Shown one piece after another: positions 9,032 to 18,791 of a DNA stretch of 64,000 nucleotides. The position numbers and the translations under genes were made by a program. Positions within the stretch are counted from its first letter, which is position 1. Each line of letters begins with the position of its first letter. The stretch covers positions 682,001 to 746,000 of the forward strand of contig CBDFFQ010000001.1 of assembly GCA_965246835.1 (NCBI GenBank). Reading direction: 5' to 3'. The notes beneath the pieces were generated by a model. That model saw only the letters and a program-made list of their open reading frames with translations, was not told the origin of the DNA and made no database searches. The stretch comes from JANPPS01 sp965246835. Its GTDB lineage: Bacteria; Pseudomonadota; Alphaproteobacteria; Acetobacterales; Acetobacteraceae.

Positions 9032-10492
9032 CTACGCCTCGTGCTGGTCCGCCACGAACCGGTCCAGCAGGCGGACGCCGAACGCCGTGGCGCCCTTGGG
9101 GGTCGTGGGCTGGTCCTTGGTGGCCCAGGCGGTGCCGGCGATGTCGAGATGCGCCCAGGGGCCGCGGACGAAGCGCTTGACGAACTGCGCCCCGATGCTG
9201 GCGCCGCCGGGCCGCCCGCCGATGTTCTTCATGTCGGCGATGTCGGAGCGGATCAGCTTGTCATAGGCGTCCCCCAGCGGCATGCGCCACAGCTTCTCCC
9301 CGGTCTCGGTCCCCGCCGCCAGCAACTGCGTGGCCAGTGCATCGTCGTTGCAGAACAGCCCGGCGTGTTCATGCCCCAATGCCACGATGATCGCGCCCGT
9401 GAGCGTGGCCAGGTCGATTGTGAGCTTCGGCTTGAACCGGTCCTGCGCATACCAGACCAGGTCCGCCAGCACGAGCCGGCCTTCGGCATCGGTGTTCTGC
9501 ACCTCGATCGTCTGACCCGACAGGCTGCGCACCACGTCCCCGGGGCGCATGGCGGTGCCGCTCGGCATGTTTTCCACGAGGCCCACGAGGCCCACGGCAT
9601 TCACCTTCGCCTTGCGCCCGGCAAGCGCGGCCATGAGCCCGATCACGGCCCCGGCGCCGGCCATGTCCCACTTCATGTCCTCCATGCCCGGCGCCGGCTT
9701 GATGCTGATGCCGCCGGTGTCGAAGGTGACGCCCTTACCCACGAAGGCCAGCGGCTCCGCGGCCGGGGCGCCGCCCTGCCAGCGCAGCACCACGACCCGC
9801 GCCTCCTTCGTGCTGCCGGCGGCCACAGCCAGGATGGCGCCGAAGCCGAGCCGGGTCAGTTCTGCTTCCGCCAGGATCTCGATCTCGAGCCCGAGTTCCG
9901 CGAGCGGGCGGCAGCGTTCGGCGAGTTCACCGGGGAACAGGATGTTGGGCGGCTCGCTGACCAGGTCCCGCGTGACCACGGTGCCGTGGCGGATGGCGTC
10001 GAGCGGGGTGTAGGCCTCGGTCGCCGCGGCGGGATCGTCCGTGAGGATGGTGAGCGACGTGAGCTTGGGCTTGTCGTCCTCGGTCTCCTTGGTGCGGTAG
10101 CGATCGAACCGGTAGCTGCGCAGCGCGGCGCCGAGCGCGGCATGAGCGGCGTGGGACGCTTGCATGCCATCGACGGCCAGGGCCGCCACGGGCTCCCGTG
10201 CCAGGGCCTGCGCCGCGGCCCCACCGGCTTCCTCCATGGTGCGGAGCGAGTGGTCCGTCTTGCCGAGGCCGATCAGCACGATGCGGGTGTGATCGGGCGT
10301 GGGCGCCAGGACGACGCAGGTCTGGCCTTTCTTGCCGGTGAAGCCCGACGCGGCCGCGGCCCGGATCAGCGCGCCATTGCACGCCTGGTCCGCGGCGGCA
10401 TGCAGGCCCGCCGGCGCGGCCCCTTCGGCGACGATGAGGGCGAGCGCACCAGAGGACGGCAGGGCGGCGGCGGCGAACGAGGTGGCGATCAT
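9032..10492 (-). CDS. pepA: Leucyl aminopeptidase, cytosol aminopeptidase family (paralogue 2)
   Basis: 486 residues when started at the ATG at 10492. The frame runs on to 10576 but the extra 28 residues are proline-rich and lie in the repeat-flanked intergenic region. The active site is complete: FVGKGVTFDTGGISIKPAPG, MKWDMAGAGAVIGLM, and NTDAEGRLVLADLVWYA. IDLATLTGAIIVALGHEHAG and the final AHLDIAGTAWAT are standard for the family. The N-terminal domain (IATSFAAAALPSSGALALIV) is the usual regulatory/hexamer-forming half. It is the first gene of the apparent pepA-pepA2-holC operon. Besides peptide turnover, PepA proteins can bind DNA in some bacteria; nothing here tests that. Confidence 0.92.
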   Translation of the reverse strand: MIATSFAAAALPSSGALALIVAEGAAPAGLHAAADQACNGALIRAAAASGFTGKKGQTCVVLAPTPDHTRIVLIGLGKTDHSLRTMEEAGGAAAQALAREPVAALAVDGMQASHAAHAALGAALRSYRFDRYRTKETEDDKPKLTSLTILTDDPAAATEAYTPLDAIRHGTVVTRDLVSEPPNILFPGELAERCRPLAELGLEIEILAEAELTRLGFGAILAVAAGSTKEARVVVLRWQGGAPAAEPLAFVGKGVTFDTGGISIKPAPGMEDMKWDMAGAGAVIGLMAALAGRKAKVNAVGLVGLVENMPSGTAMRPGDVVRSLSGQTIEVQNTDAEGRLVLADLVWYAQDRFKPKLTIDLATLTGAIIVALGHEHAGLFCNDDALATQLLAAGTETGEKLWRMPLGDAYDKLIRSDIADMKNIGGRPGGASIGAQFVKRFVRGPWAHLDIAGTAWATKDQPTTPKGATAFGVRLLDRFVADQHEA

Positions 10493-10578
10493 GGGGGCTC
10501 CGGCGTGATGCGGCCGGGACTGTAGCAGCGGAGGGGCGGAGCGCCAGGGTGGGACGGAGAGGTAGGGCTTGGCCAAAG

Positions 10579-10687
10579 CCCTCTCCCGCTGGCGGGAGAG
10601 GGTTGGGTGAGGGTGGGGCGACTTACATGACGGCTGGTTCGTGTGACCCCACCCTCACCCCGGCCCTCTCCCGCCAGCGGGAGAGGG
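10579..10687. repeat. Inverted pair of REP-like palindromes
   Basis: Two ~40-bp arms lie in inverted orientation, 10579-10618 and 10647-10687, separated by about 28 bp. Each arm contains a perfect smaller palindrome (CCCTCTCCCGC and GCGGGAGAGGG around a 1-2 nt centre) plus a GGTGAGGGTGGGG tail. This sequence type is widespread in GC-rich proteobacterial intergenic regions. It may act as a transcription end or protect mRNA 3' ends. The right arm overlaps the 3' end of the DUF1810 gene. Confidence 0.85.
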
Positions 10688-11101
10688 AGAAGGAAAGAGC
10701 AGTGTTGCTGTCCCCATATCCTCCCGCCCGCCAAAATGCCGGGCCAGCGCCGCCCGGAACACGCCCTCCCCGGCCCGCGCGAACAGCGTCATGCAGGAGT
10801 GGAACTTCAGGTCGTCCGGGCTGCCGAACACCGCCGCGATCGAGGCGCTGGGCGGGATCAACCCCGTGCACTCCACCAGACGCGGCCCTAGCACCCCATG
10901 CGCCAGATAGGCCTGCGCCTCCTCCAACGATGACACTGCATACCGACGGGCCATGGCGCTGGAGCCGAGCCCGGCCAGTTGCGGGAACACGAACCACATC
11001 CAGTGCGTGCGCTTCCGCCCGGACGCCAGCTCCTGCCGCACCTGGTCGATCACGCCAGCCTGCGCGTCCACGAAGCGCTGCAAATCGAACGGATCGCTCA
11101 T
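10655..11101 (-). CDS. DUF1810 family protein with repeat-derived C-terminus
   Basis: 148 residues. It matches the DUF1810 pattern: DPFDLQRFVDAQ at the start, RKRTHWMWFVFPQLAGLG, SLEEAQAYLAHGVLGPRL, and DDLKFHSCMTLFARA. The biochemical role of the family is unknown to me. After residue ~135 the expected family ending (LARHFGGREDMGTATLL) runs straight into FPSPSPAGGRGPG and a stop. That tail is encoded by the REP-like repeat arm at 10647-10687, so the native stop appears to have been lost or overwritten. It lies 10 bp downstream of the dGTPase-like gene, same strand. Confidence 0.85.
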   Translation of the reverse strand: MSDPFDLQRFVDAQAGVIDQVRQELASGRKRTHWMWFVFPQLAGLGSSAMARRYAVSSLEEAQAYLAHGVLGPRLVECTGLIPPSASIAAVFGSPDDLKFHSCMTLFARAGEGVFRAALARHFGGREDMGTATLLFPSPSPAGGRGPG

Positions 11102-11111
11102 CCCGTCACGC

Positions 11112-12257
11112 TCATCCAGTCACCCGGGGGTCCGTCAGCCGGCGATGCTCCTCCAAGGCAAAACGGTCCGTCATGCCGGCGATGTAGTCGGCCACCACCA
11201 GCGCGATGCGCTTCGGATCCCCCTCCCCGGCCTGCGACCGCCAGCCATCCGGCAGCAGCGCGGGCTCCCGGTGCAGCAAATCGAACAGCTCCTCCGTCAC
11301 CCGGCGGGATTTCGACGTCATGCGGTTCACGCGCCAGTGGCGATACATGCGGGCATACAGGAACTCCTTCACCGCATGATTTGCCTCCGCCATCTTGGCG
11401 CTGAACGCCACAACGGGCGCCTTGGCGCGGCGGATCTTGTCGCTATCGGCCGGGTCCAGCTTGGCCAGGCGGCGCCCGGTCTCGGCCGTGAGGTCCAGCA
11501 CGAACGCGTTGATCACCCGGCGGATCGTCTCATGCCGCAACCGCGGCGGCGGCACATCGAGGCTGGAGCGCGCCGCCTGCGCCAGCGCCTCTCCCACCAC
11601 CGGCAGATGCTTGATGTCGTCGGGCCCGAACAGCTTGGCGCGCATGCCGTCATCGAGGTCATGGCTGTGATAGGCGATGTCATCCGCCAGCGCCGCCACC
11701 TGCGCCTCGGCAGAGGCATGGGTGTGCAGCTCCAGCGGGTGGCGGGCGGTGTATTCGGCGATGTAGGGCGGGGGGGTTCGCACCGGGCCGTTATGTTTGG
11801 CCAGGCCCTCCAGCGTCTCCCAAGTGAGGTTCAGGCCGTCGAACGCGGCATACCGGTTCTCCAGCTTGGTCACGATGCGGAGGGACTGCGCGTTGTGGTC
11901 GAACCCGCCATAAGGCTTCATCCGGGAGCCCAGCCCATCCTCCCCGGCATGGCCGAACGGCGTGTGGCCGAGGTCATGCGCCAGGGCCAGCGCCTCCGTC
12001 AGGTCCTCATCGAGGTGCAGCTCGCGCGCGATCGAGCGGGCGATCTGCGAGACTTCCAGGCTGTGGGTCAGGCGCGTGCGGTAATAATCGCCCTCGTGGT
12101 TGACGAACACCTGCGTCTTGTATTGCAGCTTTCGGAAGGCCGAGCTGTGGATCACCCGGTCCCGGTCCCGCTGCCACGGGCTGCGCCCCGGCGCCTCCGG
12201 CTCCGGATGGAGGCGGCCGCGGGACGTCTCGGGGCGGACGGCGTAGGGGGCGTGCAT
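11112..12257 (-). CDS. dgt: Deoxyguanosinetriphosphate triphosphohydrolase-like protein
   Basis: 381 residues from the ATG at 12257; the longer frame upstream would overlap the divergent erpA gene. HD-domain dNTPases remove triphosphate from dNTPs and help hold nucleotide pools down. The signature is clear: RDRVIHSSAFRKLQYKTQVF, then RTRLTHSLEVSQIARSIARE, and ALAHDLGHTPFGHAGEDGL with the HD metal ligands, followed by LADDIAYHSHDLDDGMRAK. The length and the N-terminal SRGRLHPEPEAPGRSPWQRD agree with the alphaproteobacterial type 2 subgroup. It is divergent from erpA with 56 bp between start codons, so both promoters must lie there. Confidence 0.92.
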   Translation of the reverse strand: MHAPYAVRPETSRGRLHPEPEAPGRSPWQRDRDRVIHSSAFRKLQYKTQVFVNHEGDYYRTRLTHSLEVSQIARSIARELHLDEDLTEALALAHDLGHTPFGHAGEDGLGSRMKPYGGFDHNAQSLRIVTKLENRYAAFDGLNLTWETLEGLAKHNGPVRTPPPYIAEYTARHPLELHTHASAEAQVAALADDIAYHSHDLDDGMRAKLFGPDDIKHLPVVGEALAQAARSSLDVPPPRLRHETIRRVINAFVLDLTAETGRRLAKLDPADSDKIRRAKAPVVAFSAKMAEANHAVKEFLYARMYRHWRVNRMTSKSRRVTEELFDLLHREPALLPDGWRSQAGEGDPKRIALVVADYIAGMTDRFALEEHRRLTDPRVTG

Positions 12258-12313
12258 GGCCCTTGATACCACGGGACCTTCAATTGGGCAGTCAGGCGCG
12301 CTATGTTGTCGAT

Positions 12314-12643
12314 ATGACCCAATTCTCAGTTTCCGAGCGTGCGGCCGAACGGGTGGCGGAGATCGTGGCGGCGCAGGGGCGGCCCGCGGCGCTGCGCGTG
12401 GCGGTGCTGGCCGGCGGCTGCAGCGGCTTCCAATACAAGTTCGAGCTGGACGAGGCGCCGCAACCGGATGACCTCGTGATCGAGGCGCCGGGCGCCCGCG
12501 TGCTGGTGGATCCCGCCAGCATGGATTTGCTGGGCGGCTCGCAGCTGGATTACACCGACGAGCTGATGGGCAGCCATTTCGTGGTGAAGAACCCGAACGC
12601 GACCTCGGCCTGCGGCTGCGGCACCAGTTTTTCCATAGATTAG
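12314..12643 (+). CDS. erpA: Iron-sulfur cluster insertion protein ErpA/IscA type
   Basis: 109 residues. A-type carriers accept Fe-S clusters from the scaffold and pass them to apo-enzymes, for example IspH, which is also encoded in this window. The three conserved cysteines are present: C36 in AGGCSGFQYKF and C100/C102 in SACGCGTSFSID. The frame is open 51 bp further upstream, but the ATG at 12314 gives the family start MTQFSVSERAAERV. It is divergent from dgt and 35 bp ahead of the exonuclease III gene. ErpA versus IscA cannot be settled by eye. Confidence 0.9.
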   Translation: MTQFSVSERAAERVAEIVAAQGRPAALRVAVLAGGCSGFQYKFELDEAPQPDDLVIEAPGARVLVDPASMDLLGGSQLDYTDELMGSHFVVKNPNATSACGCGTSFSID

Positions 12644-12663
12644 AGCATCCCGCGTCAGATGCT
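12643..12663 (+). repeat. Short hairpin between erpA and xth
   Basis: Seven complementary bases (GAGCATC and GATGCTC) enclose a ~7-nt loop directly at the erpA stop. There is no T-tract after it, so it is not a classical terminator; it resembles the shorter TAGAGC-type palindrome seen again at 14112. Confidence 0.4.
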
Positions 12664-12678
12664 CGCCAAAAATATCCC

Positions 12679-13449
12679 TTGAGGATCGCTACCTGGAACG
12701 TCAACTCGATCCGCATCCGGGAGGGGCTGGTCGCGGATTGGCTCGGGCGCGTGCAGCCCGATCTGCTGCTGTTGCAGGAGATCAAGTGCGAGGCCGTGCA
12801 GTTTCCGGAGCTGCTGTTCCAGGGGCTTGGCTACACGGCGCATGTGGTCGGGCAGAAATCGTATAACGGCGTCGCGGTGCTGAGCCGGGTGCCGGTCGAG
12901 GTGGTGCACCGCGCCCTGCCCGGCCTGCCGGAGGACGATGCGCAGGCGAGGTATATCGAGGTGCTCGCGGATGGCGTGACCGTCGGCAATCTGTATCTGC
13001 CCAACGGCAATTCGGGCGGGGACGCCGGGTATGACTACAAGATCCGCTGGATCGAGCTGCTGGCGGCCCGGGCCAAGGCGCTGCTGGACGAAGACCGGCC
13101 GTGCGTGTTCGCGGGCGATTACAACGTGTGCCCCACGGACGAGGATTTTGCGCCCGGCGCCATTTCGCCGGGCGATGCGCTGGTGCGGCCGCGCACCCGG
13201 GCGGCGTTCCGGGCGATGCAGTGGCTGGGCCTGACGGACGCGATCCGGGCGCTGCGGCCGCGGGAGAAGGTGTGGACATTCTGGGACTATCAGGCCGGCG
13301 CCTGGCAGCGGGACCAGGGCTTGCGGATCGACCACGCGCTGCTGTCCCCTGAGCTGGCAGAGCGGCTGGTGAGTGCGGCACCGGACCGGGACGAGCGGGG
13401 CATGACCCAGCCCTCCGATCATGTGCCGGTGGTCGTGGAGATCGGGTGA
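12679..13449 (+). CDS. xth: Exodeoxyribonuclease III (AP endonuclease)
   Basis: 256 residues. ExoIII cuts at abasic sites and degrades duplex DNA 3' to 5' in base excision repair. The start is TTG at 12679; it gives the family-typical MRIATWNVNSIRIREGL, with the catalytic Asn near residue 7. LLLLQEIKCEAVQFPE carries the metal-binding Glu. VFAGDYNVCPTDEDF, LRIDHALLSPEL and the final SDHVPVVVEIG supply the remaining Asp, Asn and His. No ATG or GTG lies near this N-terminus, so the rare TTG start seems real. It sits 35 bp after erpA. Confidence 0.92.
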   Translation: MRIATWNVNSIRIREGLVADWLGRVQPDLLLLQEIKCEAVQFPELLFQGLGYTAHVVGQKSYNGVAVLSRVPVEVVHRALPGLPEDDAQARYIEVLADGVTVGNLYLPNGNSGGDAGYDYKIRWIELLAARAKALLDEDRPCVFAGDYNVCPTDEDFAPGAISPGDALVRPRTRAAFRAMQWLGLTDAIRALRPREKVWTFWDYQAGAWQRDQGLRIDHALLSPELAERLVSAAPDRDERGMTQPSDHVPVVVEIG

Positions 13450-13503
13450 TCCGTTGCGATGGGCCGAGTTGATCGCCATATTGCAAGGGCATAGGAGGCT
13501 CCG

Positions 13504-13743
13504 ATGAGCAATCGCATCGCGATCGCGACCCAGATGGACGAGACATTGGTGGAGGCCGTGACCACCATGGCCCGGCATCAGGGGCGCGCCGTCGATGCCG
13601 TGATCGAGGATGCGGTGCGGTCGTTCGTGAATAAGCCGGCCGTCGAGGCGCCAGGCCCTGCCGAGGCACGCCCCCACGTCATGGCAGCCTTCGAGGAGAG
13701 CGTGCGCCGGTTCGGGCCGCTCTATGAACGCCTGGCGCGGTGA
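13504..13743 (+). CDS. Ribbon-helix-helix antitoxin of a Doc module
   Basis: 79 residues, preceded by a strong ribosome-binding site (AGGAGG, 13493-13498 area). The pattern ATQMDETLVEAVTTMARHQG followed by RAVDAVIEDAVRSFV is that of a short ribbon-helix-helix DNA-binding protein. The C-terminal ~30 residues (EARPHVMAAFEESVRRFGPL) would be the part that covers the toxin. It overlaps the downstream Doc gene by 4 bp, the usual antitoxin-first order. It probably represses its own promoter. Doc is classically paired with a Phd-type antitoxin, so this RHH partner is a variant arrangement. Confidence 0.75.
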   Translation: MSNRIAIATQMDETLVEAVTTMARHQGRAVDAVIEDAVRSFVNKPAVEAPGPAEARPHVMAAFEESVRRFGPLYERLAR

Positions 13744-14117
13744 CGGATTATCTTACGGTTGCCGACGCGCTTTGGTTGCACGGTGAGCAGATCCGGTTGT
13801 TCGGCGGCGGCACCGGTCTCCGCGACATCGGGCTGCTCGAAGCAGCGCTGGCGCGGCCCCGGAGCGGCTACTATCCCGACCTGATTGCCGAGGCCGCGGC
13901 GCTTTGGGAGAGCCTGTCGCAGAATCATCCGTTCGTGGACGGGAACAAGCGCGTGGCATTCGGCGCGACGGACATTTTCCTGACCATCAACGGCCTTGCC
14001 ATCGAGGCCGACCCGCTAGAGGCCTACGCCTTCATCATCGGCTTGTATGAGACGGGCACCTTCCGGTTCGACGCGCTCGACACCTGGCTCCGCGCCCATA
14101 CGCGCCCGGCCACCTAG
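13740..14117 (+). CDS. doc: Death-on-curing (Doc) family toxin, Fic fold
   Basis: 125 residues, the usual Doc length. Doc toxins phosphorylate elongation factor EF-Tu and stop translation. The Fic-type active site NHPFVDGNKRVAFGA has His63, Asp67 and Lys70; Doc proteins carry a Lys where AMP-transferring Fic proteins have a second Gly. Upstream, RLFGGGTGLRDIGLLEAALA and YYPDLIAEAAALWESLSQ are also family-typical. The GTG start overlaps the antitoxin stop (GTGA), indicating coupled translation. The stop codon lies inside the terminator hairpin that follows. Confidence 0.9.
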   Translation: MTDYLTVADALWLHGEQIRLFGGGTGLRDIGLLEAALARPRSGYYPDLIAEAAALWESLSQNHPFVDGNKRVAFGATDIFLTINGLAIEADPLEAYAFIIGLYETGTFRFDALDTWLRAHTRPAT

Positions 14118-14157
14118 AGCCAATCCGACCGAAATGGGTCGGCTTGGGCTCTAGTTT
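14112..14157 (+). terminator. Rho-independent terminator after doc
   Basis: CTAGAGCC (14112-14119) pairs with GGCTCTAG (14145-14152), with a second pairing of CCGACC and GGTCGG inside, and is followed by five T residues. It would end the toxin-antitoxin transcript; being nearly symmetrical it might also serve the convergent LysR gene. Confidence 0.75.
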
Positions 14158-14170
14158 TTCAGGTTTGGCG

Positions 14171-14214
14171 AGCACTACGACCGTCCAGGCGGTGCCGCCT
14201 GGTCGGTAAGTGCT
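14171..14214. repeat. Intergenic palindrome between doc and the LysR gene
   Basis: Outer arms AGCACT and AGTGCT surround a perfect 8-bp inner pair CCAGGCGG/CCGCCTGG with a 2-nt centre. It abuts the stop codon of the convergent LysR gene and may form its transcript end. It resembles dispersed bacterial intergenic palindromes. Confidence 0.6.
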
Positions 14215-15108
14215 CTAGGCCGCCGCCCTCACCCCTTCCTGCCGGAACGTGTCCGTGATGTAGGACGCCAGCGCGTCGGTCACGGGCTGCCGGGCATCCT
14301 GGCCCTTCAGCAGCAAAATCCCGAAATCCGGCAATGGCGGCAGGCCCTCATCCGGGCGCAGCGCGCGCAGCCCCTCCGGCAGCCAGGACACCGTGGACAC
14401 CGTGACCGCAAGCCCCGCCACCACCGGCGCATGCGTGCCCACCTGGGTCGCGGACTGGTACGCCACCCGATACCGCCGCCCCGCCCCGTCCAGCGCCCGC
14501 ACGGCGGCCACGCGCCAGGAGCAATGGTCCGCGGCCAACGCCACCGGCAGCGGGTCCTGCCGATGCGGCGCATGCCGAGTGGAGGTGATCCAGGCCAGCG
14601 GGCCGCGCCACAGCATCGTCATCGGCCAGCCCTGGGGCTCGTGCCCCTCCGAACACAGCGTCAGGTCCAGCTCCCCGGCTGCCAGGCGCTCCACCAGCTG
14701 CGAGGACGGCAGGCACATGACCTCCACCTGGACGGAGGGATGCCCCTCGGCAAAGCGCATCAGAATCTGCGGTAAGTACCGCAGCGCGTAGTCATCGGGC
14801 GTGCCGAGCCGCACGGTCCCGTGCATCGTGGGTTCGCGAAAACTGGTCCAGATCTCGTCGTTCAACGTCAGCAGATCCCGCGCCCGGGCCAGCAGGAACT
14901 GCCCATGCGGCGTGAGCTGCACCAGGCCGCCCTTGCCGCGGGTCAGCAGGCGCTGGCCCAGCTGCGTCTCCAGGCGTTGCACCTGCATCGAGACCGCCGA
15001 TTGCGTGCGGCCCACCAGCTGCGCCGCACGGGTGAAGCTGCCGGTCTCGGCGATCAGCACGAAGGCGCGCAGCAGGTCGGGGTCGAGGGTCGGGGTCATG
15101 CGCATCAA
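14215..15108 (-). CDS. LysR family transcriptional regulator
   Basis: 297 residues. The winged helix-turn-helix lies at residues ~8-67 (PDLLRAFVLIAETGSFTRAA, then RTQSAVSMQVQRLETQLGQR). The C-terminal half is the usual LysR substrate-binding fold, with VRLGTPDDYALRYLPQIL beginning the inducer domain. The frame has two Met codons before MTPTLDPDLLRAF, so the start may be at 15108 or nine bases later. It is transcribed away from the DUF1127 gene with ~97 bp between them, where its own operator (T-N11-A type) would be expected. The inducer is unknown. Confidence 0.9.
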   Translation of the reverse strand: MMRMTPTLDPDLLRAFVLIAETGSFTRAAQLVGRTQSAVSMQVQRLETQLGQRLLTRGKGGLVQLTPHGQFLLARARDLLTLNDEIWTSFREPTMHGTVRLGTPDDYALRYLPQILMRFAEGHPSVQVEVMCLPSSQLVERLAAGELDLTLCSEGHEPQGWPMTMLWRGPLAWITSTRHAPHRQDPLPVALAADHCSWRVAAVRALDGAGRRYRVAYQSATQVGTHAPVVAGLAVTVSTVSWLPEGLRALRPDEGLPPLPDFGILLLKGQDARQPVTDALASYITDTFRQEGVRAAA

Positions 15109-15205
15109 CGTGACTGATGATCCGCATCAATGCAATTCGTTTCCGTGATGCCTCCGTCCGCTCCATTTTAGCAACGACCAATCCAGGTCACATCAGGAGC
15201 GTGCC

Positions 15206-15436
15206 ATGGCCGTGTCCAGCCTTCCCGTCTCTCTCCGCCTTGCCCCCTCGCGCCGCCGCCGCCCGGTGTCGGTCGCGGTGTGGACGTGGCTCAAGACGGC
15301 CGGGCAAGCGCGACGGACCCGGCGTCAACTGGCGGAAATGGATGACCGCATGCTGTCCGATATCGGCCTGAGCCGCAGCCATGCCCAGACCGAGGCCGCA
15401 CGCCCGGCCTGGGACTGCGCGCCGCACGGCTGGTAG
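15206..15436 (+). CDS. DUF1127 domain-containing small protein
   Basis: 76 residues, missed by many gene finders. The C-terminal half fits DUF1127: TRRQLAEMDDRMLSDIGLSR followed by SHAQTEAARPAWD. These small basic proteins are common in alphaproteobacteria. Some have been linked to phosphate or carbon metabolism and RNA interactions, but the role here is unknown. The start is the ATG at 15206 preceded by AGGAG. It is divergent from the LysR gene, a recurrent pairing that suggests the regulator controls it. Confidence 0.85.
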   Translation: MAVSSLPVSLRLAPSRRRRPVSVAVWTWLKTAGQARRTRRQLAEMDDRMLSDIGLSRSHAQTEAARPAWDCAPHGW

Positions 15437-15443
15437 CACTACC

Positions 15444-15530
15444 CGTCATTACGAGCGAAGCAAAGCAATCCAGGGGGCCACAAGCATGCAAATCCCCCCT
15501 GGATTGATTTGCCGGAACCTCGCACTGACG
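15444..15530. repeat. Long imperfect palindrome of a dispersed repeat family
   Basis: The left half begins CGTCATTACGAGCGAAGC and ends CAATCCAGGGGG. The right half is its imperfect reverse complement, with a core pairing of CAATCCAGGGGG (15466-15477) with CCCCCCTGGATTG (ending 15506). It fills the gap between convergent DUF1127 and gcvP and may end both transcripts. A related half-copy lies at 37820-37880. Confidence 0.75.
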
Positions 15531-15534
15531 AGTT

Positions 15535-18413
<2,879 letters not shown>

Positions 18414-18417
<4 letters not shown>

Positions 18418-18791
18418 AACGTCTCCAGCAAGGCGTCATAGGCCTCTTCGTCCATCAGCTCCTCGAACGCAGCGGCGTCCGCCAGCTCCATGCGGAAGAA
18501 CCAGGCCTCATCGGCGGCGGCGCGGTTCACGAGCGCGGGCTCGTCCACCACGGTCTCATTGAACTCCGTGATGCGGCCCGCCAGCGGAGCATACACGTCG
18601 CTCGCGGCCTTCACGCTTTCCACCACGGCGCAGGCCTCGCCCTCCACCACGTCCCGCCCGGCCTCCGGCAGCTCGACGAACACGATATCGCCGAGCGCCT
18701 CCTGCGCATGGTCGGTGATGCCGACCGTCACGGTGCCGTCGGCCTCGAGCCGCACCCATTCGTGGTCCTTGGTGAAACGGGTCTCGGTCAT
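18414..18791 (-). CDS. gcvH: Glycine cleavage system H protein
   Basis: 125 residues. GcvH shuttles the aminomethyl intermediate between P- and T-proteins on a lipoyl-lysine. The lipoylation site is K61 in VVESVKAASDVYAP. TKDHEWVRLEADGTVTVGIT and DIVFVELPEAGRDV are typical of the beta-barrel. The start overlaps the gcvT stop by 4 bp (ATGA), and its stop overlaps gcvP, so the three proteins are translationally coupled. Confidence 0.97.
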
